From: Verrucomicrobiia bacterium Tous-C4TDCM
Lineage (GTDB): Bacteria > Verrucomicrobiota > Verrucomicrobiia > Verrucomicrobiales > Akkermansiaceae
Assembly (NCBI GenBank): GCA_002304315.1
Contig: NEUO01000005.1
Span: forward strand, 1 to 54,274
DNA length: 54,274 nucleotides
Direction of reading: 5' to 3'
The notes under the pieces: generated by a model
Databases searched by the model: none
The model's input: only the letters and a program-made list of their open reading frames with translations
Told to the model about the DNA's origin: nothing
Position numbers and translations under genes: made by a program
Part shown: positions 43,469 through 51,574 of the stretch, piece by piece
Position numbering within the stretch: the first letter of the stretch is position 1
How the letters are laid out: each line of letters begins with the position of its first letter

Positions 43469-43843
43469 ATGACCGTCCACGACAGCTCCACCCTCGCCGC
43501 CTTGATCGCCGCCTACGAAAAGTCGGTGGTCTTCGAGGAGTCGGCCCCGGGGGCGCTGCGCATCGCCAAGGCCCTGCCGGAACTCCGCTGGTCAAACGGC
43601 GGCCTGCTGCTGCTCGGGGTGCGGAAGGATGGCAGCATCGCCGGCATCGATGAATCCGAGGTCGATGAAATTTTCGACAAGTTCGCCCGTCTCTGCGGCG
43701 AACTCAGCAAGGCCAGCGTGGAAATCGGCCTCCTCCGCGTCGATGCGAAACTCTCCGTCTTCCTTGTCTTCAACATCATCCCCCGCCACACCGATCCCCT
43801 CGGCCGCTACGCCGGCGACATCGAACGCCTCGCGGTGGTCTAG
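43469..43843 (+). CDS. Small AlbA_2/Schlafen-type putative DNA-binding protein
   Basis: 124 residues. The block WSNGGLLLLGVRKDGSIAGI and DESEVDEIFDKFARL follow the F-ANxxGGxLxxGVxDxGxIxGI pattern of the Schlafen AlbA_2 domain, here without the usual C-terminal extension or HTH. Stand-alone AlbA_2 proteins are of unknown role; several are linked to nucleic-acid binding or regulation. Divergent from an ABC ATPase. The ATG at 43469 is the first after the gap. Confidence 0.6.
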   Translation: MTVHDSSTLAALIAAYEKSVVFEESAPGALRIAKALPELRWSNGGLLLLGVRKDGSIAGIDESEVDEIFDKFARLCGELSKASVEIGLLRVDAKLSVFLVFNIIPRHTDPLGRYAGDIERLAVV

Positions 43844-44034
43844 GCCCTCGCCCTACCCGCCGCTTGACGTCCTAGCTCCGGCCCGGCAGGCACGACCTAC
43901 CTCTGGCAGGCCGGCAGCGCTCCATGGCCTTCGCCGGAAAGAACCGGGATGCGGGAATCTACGAGCCTCTTTCTCCCTAACGCCGCAAAATTCCGATTGC
44001 CCGCGGCCCCAGCGGCCTCACTGTCCGGCCGGCC
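43844..44034. other. Gap upstream of the desaturase
   Basis: 191 bases. Contains a direct repeat of GGCAGGC (near 43890 and 43907) and the string GGCACGACCTAC that recurs as GGCACGACCTGC at 48462. No gene or clear promoter was identified; the desaturase promoter should be here. Confidence 0.5.
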
Positions 44035-45090
44035 ATGGAAAAAGGGCATCAATCAGGGCCGCTCGATAGCGCCAAGAACCCGCCGGTCACCACCGGATGG
44101 AAGGATATTGTCCGCAAATACCAGCAGCCGTCGAAACGAATCGGCATCTGGCAGCTTGCGAACACCCTCATTCCCTACGCCCTGCTCTGGGTCGCGATGT
44201 TTCATGCGGTGAAGGTTTCCTGGTGGCTGGTCGTCCCGCTCGCCGTGCTGGCCGGGGCCTTCCTGATCCGGATTTTCGTGATCTTCCACGACTGCACCCA
44301 CGGCTCCTTCTTCAAATCGAAGCGCGCCAACGAGATCACCGGTTTCCTCACCGGCCTGCTCGCCATCACCCCCTTCCACCAGTGGCGGATGGAGCACACC
44401 GTCCACCACTCCGCCGCCGGTGACCTCGACCGCCGCGGCATCGGCGACGTCTGGACGCTGACCGTCCAGGAATACCTCGAATCCTCCCGCTGGAAGCGCT
44501 TCTCCTACCGCTTTTTCCGCAATCCCGTCATCCTCTTCGGCTTCGCCCCGCTGACCTTGTTCCTCGTGATCAACCGCATCCCGGTCAAGGAAGCCAACAC
44601 CAGCGTCCGGCGCTGGGTCCACATCACGAACCTCTGCATCGTGGCGATGGCGGTGGGCCTGAGCCTTGTCTTCGGAACCATGAACTACCTCCTGATGCAG
44701 CTCATGGTCACCTCGGTGGCCAGCATCGCCGGGGTCTGGCTGTTCTACGTTCAGCACCAGTTCGAGGACGTGAGCTGGGAACGGAAGGAAGATTGGGATT
44801 TCGCCCGCGCCGCCCTTTCCGGCAGCTCGTTTTACAAGCTGCCAAAGGTCCTCCAGTGGTTCTCCGGCAACATTGGTTACCACCACATCCACCACCTCAG
44901 CCCGCGCATTCCGAACTACCGGCTCGAGCGCGCCCACGAGTCGGAGCCGATGTTTCAGCAAGTCGAGCCGCTCACCGTCCGCGGCAGCATCAAGTCGCTC
45001 AACTTCCGCCTGTGGGACGAGGAAAACCGCCAGCTCACCGGCTACCGCGTCCTCAAGGACAAGCGGCGCGAGGATGCCGCCCGAAACTAA
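44035..45090 (+). CDS. Fatty acid desaturase
   Basis: 351 residues. The three histidine boxes of the membrane di-iron desaturases are complete: HDCTH (85-89), HTVHH (121-125) and HIHH in GYHHIHHLSPRIPNY (~284-287). Four membrane segments are spread at ~45-65, 66-86, ~165-185 and ~205-240. It resembles omega-6/delta-12 type acyl-lipid desaturases. It introduces a double bond into membrane fatty acids, tuning fluidity; electron donors (ferredoxin or cytochrome b5-like) are not encoded nearby. Monocistronic in appearance. Confidence 0.93.
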   Translation: MEKGHQSGPLDSAKNPPVTTGWKDIVRKYQQPSKRIGIWQLANTLIPYALLWVAMFHAVKVSWWLVVPLAVLAGAFLIRIFVIFHDCTHGSFFKSKRANEITGFLTGLLAITPFHQWRMEHTVHHSAAGDLDRRGIGDVWTLTVQEYLESSRWKRFSYRFFRNPVILFGFAPLTLFLVINRIPVKEANTSVRRWVHITNLCIVAMAVGLSLVFGTMNYLLMQLMVTSVASIAGVWLFYVQHQFEDVSWERKEDWDFARAALSGSSFYKLPKVLQWFSGNIGYHHIHHLSPRIPNYRLERAHESEPMFQQVEPLTVRGSIKSLNFRLWDEENRQLTGYRVLKDKRREDAARN

Positions 45091-45160
45091 GGAGCCGCAC
45101 CACGGGCCAGGGCGAACGTTCCTCGCTTGCTCTGATTCCTCACAGCGTTATTTTCCCGCC

Positions 45161-45352
45161 ATGAGCAGCGTTCGCGAAATCGAGTCCGCCATCAGCAAAC
45201 TATCCCGGCACGAGCTTTCCGCCTTCCGGGCTTGGTTCTCCGATTACGATGCCGCGGTGTGGGACAGGCAAATCGAGGCGGATGCCGCCGCCGGGCATCT
45301 CGACGACCTCGCCGATGAGGCGGTTCGCGACCTGCGGGGAAAGCGAAAATGA
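45161..45352 (+). CDS. Orphan antitoxin-like protein (ParD/RelB-associated type)
   Basis: 63 residues: MSSVREIESAISKLSRHELS, AFRAWFSDYDAAVWDRQIEA and a terminal DLADEAVRDLRGKRK. This small helical family usually sits directly before a ParE/RelE toxin. Here an ATG overlaps the stop (ATGA at 45349), as expected for a toxin start, but the frame soon enters an inverted-repeat element and stops after ~26 codons. The toxin is lost or was displaced by the repeat. Confidence 0.7.
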   Translation: MSSVREIESAISKLSRHELSAFRAWFSDYDAAVWDRQIEADAAAGHLDDLADEAVRDLRGKRK

Positions 45353-45392
45353 CGAGCAAGACCGCTTCCCCTCTGAACAAGAACGAACGAAC

Positions 45393-45518
45393 CGCCGAGG
45401 CGCGGAGGTCGCAGAGGGATCGCCGAGCTTGAAGGATCAAACTCCTGCATTTCTTCGCGCTCATCTCCGCGACCTCCGCGCCTCCGCGGCCTGGCCTCCA
45501 TAGCTTTAGCGACGGAGG
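45393..45518. repeat. Inverted-repeat element beside the orphan antitoxin
   Basis: Arms CCGCCGAGGCGCGGAGGTCG (45393-45412) and the complement in GCGACCTCCGCGCCTCCGCG (45469-45488) make a ~20-bp imperfect stem around ~55 bases. A second hairpin, CCTCC-ATAGCTTTAGCGAC-GGAGG (45495-45518), follows and shares TAGCTTyAGCGAmG with the insertion inside mosaic copy 2 (24101-24128). The element separates the antitoxin from the ABC-F gene. Confidence 0.85.
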
Positions 45519-45569
45519 CTTCGTTCTCTTCATTCGGTTTCAGCATTGGACGTTCCGCCTCCGCCGTAC

Positions 45570-47471
45570 ATGGTCCGCCCCGTGTCCGCCCTGCTCTCCG
45601 CCAACGAAATCCGCCTGACCTATGGCTACCAGACGCTGCTCGACGGCGTGACCCTCGCCGTTTCCGCCGGGGAGAAGGTCGGCATGGTCGGCAAGAACGG
45701 CTGCGGCAAGACCTCCCTGCTGAAGATCCTCACCGGCGCGCAGAAGGCCGACTCCGGCGAAATCTCCCTCCGCCGCGCCCTCCGCGTCGGCTATCTGCCG
45801 CAGGAGTTCGAGCTCGATCTCACCCTCAGCGTCCACGAAAACATCGCCGCCGGTGCCTCCGACGTGGTCGATGCGATCCGCCGTTACGAAAACGGCGACG
45901 GCTCCGACGCCGAGCTCTCCGACCTGCTCCACCTGATCGACCACGCCGACGGCTGGAACCTCGACTCCCGCATCAAGGCCACCTCGACCGCCCTCGGCAC
46001 CCCGCCGCTCGACACCCCGGTGGCCACCCTTTCCGGCGGTGAAAAACGCCGCGTCGCCCTCTGCCGCGCGCTCGCCTCGCAGCCCGACCTTCTCCTGTTA
46101 GACGAGCCGACCAACCACCTCGATGCCGAGTCGATCCGCTGGCTCGAGGACTTTCTGAAGAGCTACTCCGGCGCGGTCATTTTCGTCACCCACGACCGCT
46201 ACTTCCTCGATGTCATCGCGACCCGCATCATCGAGATCGACTACGGTAAGGCCTTCTCCCACCCCGGCAACTACACCGCCTACCTCGAGTCGAAGGCCGT
46301 CCGCAACCAGATCGCCGAACAGACCGAGCGCCGCCGCCAGCGCTTCCTGCGCGAGGAGCTCGACTGGGTCCGCTCCGGCGTGAAAGCCCGCGGCACCAAG
46401 TCCCGCCACCGCCTCGACCAGTTTTACGAGATCGATGGCATCGCCGCCCCGCCGGAAGAGCGCGAGATGGACCTCCTCATCCCGCCGCCGCCGGAACTCG
46501 GCAACATCGTCGTCGAGCTCGAACAAGCCGGCGTCAACATCGGCACCACCGCCTCCCCGCGCTGGCTCTTCCGCCACCTCGACCTCAAGCTCGAAGCCGG
46601 CCAGTGCACCGGCATCGTCGGCCGCAACGGCGCGGGCAAGACCACGCTGCTCAAGGTCTGCCTCGGCCAGCTCGACCCGAGCGAAGGCAGCGCGGTCGTC
46701 GGCAAGAAAGTCCGCATCAACTACATCGACCAGACCCGCATGGCGCTCGATGGCACCGGCTCGCTGTTAGATGAAATCTCCGACGGCCAGGAGAAGGTCC
46801 AGTTTGGCAACCAGATGCTCGGTGCGCGGAACTACCTCCGCCGCTTCCTCTTCGACGACCGCCGCATCAACGAGCGCGTCGACCTGCTCTCCGGCGGCGA
46901 ACGCGCCCGGCTGATGCTCGCCAAGGTCCTCAAGACCGGCGGCAACCTGCTCGTCCTCGACGAACCGACCAACGACCTCGACCTGCCCTCGCTGCGGATG
47001 CTGGAAGAAGCGCTGGCCGACTTCGATGGCTGCGTGCTCGTCGTTTCCCACGACCGCTACTTCCTCGACCGCGTCTGCGACCAGGTCATCGCCTTCGAGG
47101 ACCACGGCGTGGTCGTCCAGCCCGGCAACTACTCCTACTACCTCGAAAAGCGCCAGGCCCGCGAGCAGGTCCAGCGCCTCCACGCCCAAGCCGCCGCCCG
47201 CGACGCCGCGGCCCGCCAGAAAGCCGCGCCTGCCGCCGCCGCGAAAGCCCGCAAGATCACCTTGGCCGAGAAGAAGGAATTCGAAGGCATGGAAGACACC
47301 ATCCTCACCGCCGAGGAAGCCGTCGCCGCCCTCGAACACCAGCTCAACGACCCCGATTTCCAAGCGAAGCAATTCGCCGAGATCCCCACCCTCGTCGCCC
47401 GACTCGACGCCGCGAAAGCCGAAGTCGCCCGACTCTACCACCGCTGGGAAGAGCTCAGCGCAATGGTCTGA
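45570..47471 (+). CDS. uup: ABC-F family ATPase (Uup-like)
   Basis: 633 residues, two ABC domains and no membrane segment. First domain: Walker A GKNGCGKTS (41-49), LSGGEKRR, LLLLDEPTNH. Inter-domain linker with a basic coiled-coil-like stretch (NQIAEQTERRRQRFLREELD). Second domain: GRNGAGKTT, LLSGGERARLML, LLVLDEPTND, SHDRYFL. Ala-rich, charged C-terminal extension with a coiled-coil (EAVAALEHQLND, ending RLYHRWEEL), as in Uup. ABC-F proteins act on the ribosome or on DNA/branched intermediates (Uup). Start ATG 45570; GTG 45582 is an alternative. Contains two LLDE octamer sites. A decayed copy of its 3' end occurs at 48354. Confidence 0.93.
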   Translation: MVRPVSALLSANEIRLTYGYQTLLDGVTLAVSAGEKVGMVGKNGCGKTSLLKILTGAQKADSGEISLRRALRVGYLPQEFELDLTLSVHENIAAGASDVVDAIRRYENGDGSDAELSDLLHLIDHADGWNLDSRIKATSTALGTPPLDTPVATLSGGEKRRVALCRALASQPDLLLLDEPTNHLDAESIRWLEDFLKSYSGAVIFVTHDRYFLDVIATRIIEIDYGKAFSHPGNYTAYLESKAVRNQIAEQTERRRQRFLREELDWVRSGVKARGTKSRHRLDQFYEIDGIAAPPEEREMDLLIPPPPELGNIVVELEQAGVNIGTTASPRWLFRHLDLKLEAGQCTGIVGRNGAGKTTLLKVCLGQLDPSEGSAVVGKKVRINYIDQTRMALDGTGSLLDEISDGQEKVQFGNQMLGARNYLRRFLFDDRRINERVDLLSGGERARLMLAKVLKTGGNLLVLDEPTNDLDLPSLRMLEEALADFDGCVLVVSHDRYFLDRVCDQVIAFEDHGVVVQPGNYSYYLEKRQAREQVQRLHAQAAARDAAARQKAAPAAAAKARKITLAEKKEFEGMEDTILTAEEAVAALEHQLNDPDFQAKQFAEIPTLVARLDAAKAEVARLYHRWEELSAMV

Positions 47472-47561
47472 GCGGCCGCGGCCACCGCTCGGAGTGCGAA
47501 GGCTAGATCTGCCCCTTACCCACAAGTCGGATGGCTTAGCTTTTGCCCTGCTGGGGCAGGC

Positions 47562-48056
47562 TCAGAGAGGTAGTTCCTGACGCCCACGGGAAAACCCCAA
47601 AAGCCTTCGAACCAGTGTCGAGGCACTTCCTGGTGGCTTGCCCCGAGAGATGCAACTCCGCGTGGCAAGCTCCATTCGCTTCACCCAGGCCTTCATATCG
47701 TCCGGCTTCCCATTCGCCGAGTAGCCGAAGCAGGGAGATTCTCGAACCCAAATTGAATAGCCCGGATGGCGATTGTCTTTGTAATTCACCATGGCACGAT
47801 GCCAACCGACGGTCGCACGTACCTTCGCGTCTCCTGCTGGATCCAAGTGGATGCAGGTGACCGCCAAAGAGAAGGTCACATCGGATTCGGTGACTCGGTC
47901 GGACTCGCAACAGATGCCGAAAACGAACAGCTCGTTCGAATCGTCGACCACGCCAGCCTGAACGATAGAGATTCCGCTGGCTCGGGCGGCCTGATCCTTC
48001 AAGCGCTCAACCGATGGACCCCAGAGTTCGACCAGTGCAGTTTGAAGCGGCGTCAT
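47562..48056 (-). CDS. Hypothetical soluble protein
   Basis: 164 residues, no signal or membrane segment, Cys-containing (ICCESD, VTCIHLD, ESPCFGYSAN, TRSCISRG). No family recognised. Codon use (many AAA, GAT, TCG) is less GC-biased than in neighbours. It lies 9 bases downstream of the small membrane-protein gene, so the two probably form a unit; it converges with the ABC-F gene. Confidence 0.6.
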   Translation of the reverse strand: MTPLQTALVELWGPSVERLKDQAARASGISIVQAGVVDDSNELFVFGICCESDRVTESDVTFSLAVTCIHLDPAGDAKVRATVGWHRAMVNYKDNRHPGYSIWVRESPCFGYSANGKPDDMKAWVKRMELATRSCISRGKPPGSASTLVRRLLGFSRGRQELPL

Positions 48057-48065
48057 TCTTTTGCG

Positions 48066-48311
48066 CTAACGAATGATGTTCGCCCGCTTGTAGCCGAGGT
48101 ATAAGCCGAGTGTGAAGACGTATCCGCAAACGACAGACCATATCGCCACTCTCCACGTTCTCTGCGATGTGGAGGCGTCGTAAGAGGCAACTGGTGGGAA
48201 GAGACTAAGATCACCATGCGGTTGATCCAAGATGAAAGTCGGAAGCAACGGGCGCGGTCGCCAAACCCCGTCCCAACGGCACTCCATCCCGAAGCCCGGG
48301 GTTGCGATCAT
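48066..48311 (-). CDS. Hypothetical small membrane protein
   Basis: 81 residues from ATG 48311, with one C-terminal membrane helix (VAIWSVVCGYVFTLGLYLGY) followed by KRANIIR. The Pro/Trp-rich first 35 residues may be untranslated if a later start is used, but no other ATG is available, and GTG starts inside the helix are too late. Upstream partner of the 164-residue gene. Together they form an island of lower GC between the intact ABC-F gene and a decayed copy of its tail. Confidence 0.45.
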   Translation of the reverse strand: MIATPGFGMECRWDGVWRPRPLLPTFILDQPHGDLSLFPPVASYDASTSQRTWRVAIWSVVCGYVFTLGLYLGYKRANIIR

Positions 48312-48353
48312 GAGTCTCTTCGGGAGATCAGAACGGACCCGTCGGGATACCCC

Positions 48354-48436
48354 GGAATCCCCGGACTCGTCGCGCCGCGAAAATCGAAGTCACCCGCCTC
48401 TACCACTGCTGGGAAGAACTCGGCGCGCTGGCCTGA
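48354..48436 (+). pseudogene. Decayed duplicate of the ABC-F 3' end
   Basis: Reads ...IPGLVA then, after a 10-base deletion that shifts the frame, AAKIEVTRLYHCWEELGALA and TGA. The intact ABC-F ends with AAKAEVARLYHRWEELSAMV. Nucleotide identity over this stretch is high, and the reading frame is now broken. It lies ~880 bases after the real gene end and on the same strand, with the two low-GC hypothetical genes in between. Confidence 0.8.
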
Positions 48437-48494
48437 ACCGCCGCAGGCGATCCCCGTGCGACGGCACGACCTGCAGGTGACCCGCATTTCCGGG

Positions 48495-48625
48495 CTTGTA
48501 GCGGCCGTCTATGACCGCCGCACTTTGTAATGAAGCCACCCCGATCGCCCGCCGCACCCGGATGGAAGAACGAGACTTCCCGCTTCTTCGATCACAGTCA
48601 CCGGCGGTCGCAGACCGCCGCTACA
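48495..48625. repeat. Dispersed CGGC-GACCGCCG palindromic repeat, copies B and C
   Basis: Copy B (48495-48530) matches 39653-39689 except for a few bases. Copy C (48603-48625) has the core GGCGGTC-GCA-GACCGCC followed by GCTACA, in the opposite orientation. The two are 72 bases apart and could fold together. They lie upstream of the PQQ-propeller gene. Confidence 0.8.
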
Positions 48626-48714
48626 TAGATCTTCCTCGAGGGGCGAAATGGAAAACCCCGGCGGATTCCGCCCTTGGCATCGGAGAATCGCGCTCGCAAG
48701 TTCCGGGGATCATC

Positions 48715-50298
48715 ATGGAAGAAGTTCACCCGCAATCCGACAACCCTGCCCCCGAAAGCCCCCGCATCCGCTGGTCGCCCACGCGGTGGATCTTGTCAGC
48801 GGCCGCGGTGGCCGGTCTCGCGGTCTGGCTGTGGCCGATCTCCCAAGTTCAGGTCCGCAACCTGATCTTGTTCTCGATCGGCGGAATCACCCTGCTCCTG
48901 CTCGGCTTCTGGTGGTGCTTCGCCTCGCGCACACCGGCACGGCTGCGGCTCACCGTCGTGGCCGTGCTTGCGCTTCTGGTCGCCTCCTTCATCGCGACTT
49001 TCCGCTTCCGCGGCGTGACCGGCGATCTGGTGCCAATCCTCGAAGCCCGCTGGATCACGCCGTCCAGCTCCGTCGCCGGACCGCTGCGGAAGGCATCGAC
49101 CGCCACGAACCTGGACGACAGCGGCCGCCCGGATTTCCCGCAGTATCTCGGGGCCGGGCGCGATGCCGTGATCCGCGATGGCCCGACCCTCTCGGCCGAT
49201 TGGCAAACCACGCCGCCACAGGTTCTGTGGCGGCAGCCGATCGGCTCCGGCTGGGCTGGATTTGCCATCGTGGGAAATCGCGCGATCACCCTGGAGCAAC
49301 GCGGCCCCCGCGAAATGGTGGTCTGCCTGGATGCTCTAACAGGCGACCTGCTGTGGGAGCATGGCGATGAGGCCCGCTACGCGTCGCCCCTCGGCGGCGA
49401 AGGTCCGCGGACCACACCGACGATCATTGACGGCCGGGTGTTCACCTTCGGCGCGACCGGGATTTTGAACTGCCTCGCCCTGGATTCCGGCAAGCTCCTG
49501 TGGCAGCGCCGGATGGCGGAGGAGGCACCGGGCTGCCTGCCGGAGTGGGGCTATGCCGGATCGCCATTGGTGCATGAGGGCAAGGTGATCATCAGCAGCG
49601 GCCAGGGTGACGGGAAGTCGCTGCGGGCCTATCAGATCGCAGACGGAGCGCCCGTATGGCAAGGCGGCTCGCACGCGGCGGGCTACGCCTCGCCGATGCT
49701 CTGCACCCTGGCCGGCGTGCCCCAGGTGATCGCTTTCAACCTGCGTTTCATCACCGCGCACAATCCCTCTAACGGCCAGGTCCTGTGGGAGCGACCATGG
49801 GGCAGCCGCCAACCGGTGGTCGCCCAACCCCTGCCGATCGGTCCGGACCTCATCGTGTTCTCCAGCGGCTACGGCGTGGGAGCCGAGCTGCTGAAGATCG
49901 AGCGCGATGGCTCTAACAAGCTGAGCCCGCAGCCCGTTTGGAAATCGCTCGCCCTGAAAGCCAAGATGGCGAGTTTCATCGAGCACGAGGGGTTTCTCTA
50001 CGGCATGGACGACGGCATGCTGACCTGCGTCGACACCCGCGACGGCAAGCGCCGCTGGAAGTCCGGCCGCTACGGCCACGGCCAGTTGCTATGGGTGGAC
50101 GGACGGCTGCTGGTCACCGCCGAGAGCGGCGAGCTGGTTTTGTTAGAGCCGGGGCCGTCGGCACCGAACGAAGTCGCGCGCTTTCCCGTATTCGACGCGA
50201 AACTCTGGAACCCGCCCGCGTTGAGCGGCGATCTCTTGCTGGTGCGGACCGATCAGGAGGCCGCCTGCATCCGCCTGCCGGTGGAGAAAAACCGCTGA
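48715..50298 (+). CDS. Membrane protein with a PQQ-like beta-propeller
   Basis: 527 residues from ATG 48715. Two or three N-terminal membrane segments (WILSAAAVAGLAVWLW, LILFSIGGITLLLLGFWW, LTVVAVLALLVASFIATF), then a ~390-residue propeller with typical blades (LDALTGDLLWEHGDEARY, LDSGKLLWQRRM, VDTRDGKRRWKSGRYG). The W motif and periodic GD/GK turns are those of PQQ-binding-like proteins (outer-membrane protein BamB, alcohol dehydrogenase propellers), but the quinone-ligand residues cannot be seen. It may be a scaffold or sensor on the outside of the membrane. Three copies of the octamer lie inside the gene. Confidence 0.85.
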   Translation: MEEVHPQSDNPAPESPRIRWSPTRWILSAAAVAGLAVWLWPISQVQVRNLILFSIGGITLLLLGFWWCFASRTPARLRLTVVAVLALLVASFIATFRFRGVTGDLVPILEARWITPSSSVAGPLRKASTATNLDDSGRPDFPQYLGAGRDAVIRDGPTLSADWQTTPPQVLWRQPIGSGWAGFAIVGNRAITLEQRGPREMVVCLDALTGDLLWEHGDEARYASPLGGEGPRTTPTIIDGRVFTFGATGILNCLALDSGKLLWQRRMAEEAPGCLPEWGYAGSPLVHEGKVIISSGQGDGKSLRAYQIADGAPVWQGGSHAAGYASPMLCTLAGVPQVIAFNLRFITAHNPSNGQVLWERPWGSRQPVVAQPLPIGPDLIVFSSGYGVGAELLKIERDGSNKLSPQPVWKSLALKAKMASFIEHEGFLYGMDDGMLTCVDTRDGKRRWKSGRYGHGQLLWVDGRLLVTAESGELVLLEPGPSAPNEVARFPVFDAKLWNPPALSGDLLLVRTDQEAACIRLPVEKNR

Positions 50299-50446
50299 AG
50301 CCCTCGACCGGCACGGACACCAAGGTTCCTAGCCACTCGGGAAGATTCCGGGATGAAAGACAAGAATGGGACCGGGATAGGCGAGCCCCGGCCCCGATCC
50401 CGCCGATGACCGCTTGTCGTGGCTTCCTATTCGGGGATGTTAGGGG
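50299..50446. other. Upstream region of the Mla operon
   Basis: 148 bases. TTAGGGG directly before the ATG at 50447 is the likely ribosome site. No operator or clear promoter box was recognised. Confidence 0.5.
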
Positions 50447-51571
50447 ATGCCTCCAAACGACCCCCCTCCGCCCTCCGCCTGCTGGAAGCAGGAAGACGGC
50501 CGCGTGGTTCTGGAGTTATCCGGCGACTGGCGGCGCGACGGGCCCGCCCCGGTGATCGAAGGCGAGCCTCCCGACCAGGCACCCGACCGTTATGCCACCG
50601 ATGCGCTCGGTGCTTTCGATTCCACCCTTCCCGCGTTCCTGCTCGCTCATCTCCGCGGCGTTGCGAATCCCGACGCTGCTGACACCCCACTCGACGGTCT
50701 CCCGCCGGACCTCCGCGGTCTGATGGAACTCGCCCTCGCCGTCCCCGAAGAAAGCGAGTCCGGCAGAAAGAAGAAGCCGGCTTCCAACCTCCGCACGCTG
50801 GGCAAGCGAGCCCTCCGGATCTGGGCCGGTTTCCTTTCAGTCGCCGAATTCGTCGGCCTCTCCGTGCTCGCCTTCGGTCGCCTGCTGACCGGCCGGGCCC
50901 GCTTCCGCGGCCGGGATTTCTGGATGATCCTTCAGGAATGCGGCCCGCAGGCGCTGCCCATTGTCACCTTGATCAATTTCCTCATCGGCCTGATCCTCGC
51001 CTTCGTCGGCAATGTCCAGCTCGCCAGCTTCGGGGCCAGCCTCTACGTGGCGGACCTGGTCGGCATCGCCATGGTCCGCGAAATGGGCGTCGTCATGACC
51101 GCCATCATCCTCAGCGGCCGCACCGGCGCCGCCTTCGCCGCCCACCTCGGCAGCATGAAAGCCAACGAGGAGATCGATGCCCTCAAGACCTTCGGCTTCG
51201 ACCCCTTCGACTTCCTGGTCCTCCCCCGCATCCTCGCCCTGGTCCTGATGATGCCGCTGCTCACCATCTACGCCAATGTCGTCGGCATCCTCGGCGGCAT
51301 GCTGGTGGGCTCCGCCGTCGGCATTCCGCCGGTCCTCTATTGGAACGAAACCCTCACCGCGGTCGATCTCACCACCGCGTCGCTCGGCGTCTTCAAGAGC
51401 GTCTTCTTCGGGGCCGCCATCGCCATCAGCGGCTGCCTCCAGGGCATGCACGCCGGAAATTCCTCCGCCGCGGTCGGCCAGGCCACCACCCGTGCCGTGG
51501 TCGCCGCCATCACCGCGGTGATCGTCCTCGACTCCGCCTTCGCCGCCATCTTCACCGTCCTCGACATCTGA
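50447..51571 (+). CDS. mlaE: MlaE-type lipid ABC permease
   Basis: 374 residues. An N-terminal ~100-residue STAS-like segment (CWKQEDGRVVLELSGDWRRD) precedes an MlaE permease domain (LINFLIGLILAFVGNVQLA, LYVADLVGIAMVREMGVVMT, ILSGRTGAAFAAHLGSMKAN, EEIDALKTFGFDPF). The EQ loop and glycine-rich coupling helix typical of the family are visible. It forms the membrane core of the Mla/MCE transporter, which moves phospholipids between outer and inner membrane. First gene of a four-gene operon. Confidence 0.95.
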   Translation: MPPNDPPPPSACWKQEDGRVVLELSGDWRRDGPAPVIEGEPPDQAPDRYATDALGAFDSTLPAFLLAHLRGVANPDAADTPLDGLPPDLRGLMELALAVPEESESGRKKKPASNLRTLGKRALRIWAGFLSVAEFVGLSVLAFGRLLTGRARFRGRDFWMILQECGPQALPIVTLINFLIGLILAFVGNVQLASFGASLYVADLVGIAMVREMGVVMTAIILSGRTGAAFAAHLGSMKANEEIDALKTFGFDPFDFLVLPRILALVLMMPLLTIYANVVGILGGMLVGSAVGIPPVLYWNETLTAVDLTTASLGVFKSVFFGAAIAISGCLQGMHAGNSSAAVGQATTRAVVAAITAVIVLDSAFAAIFTVLDI

Positions 51572-51574
51572 CCC

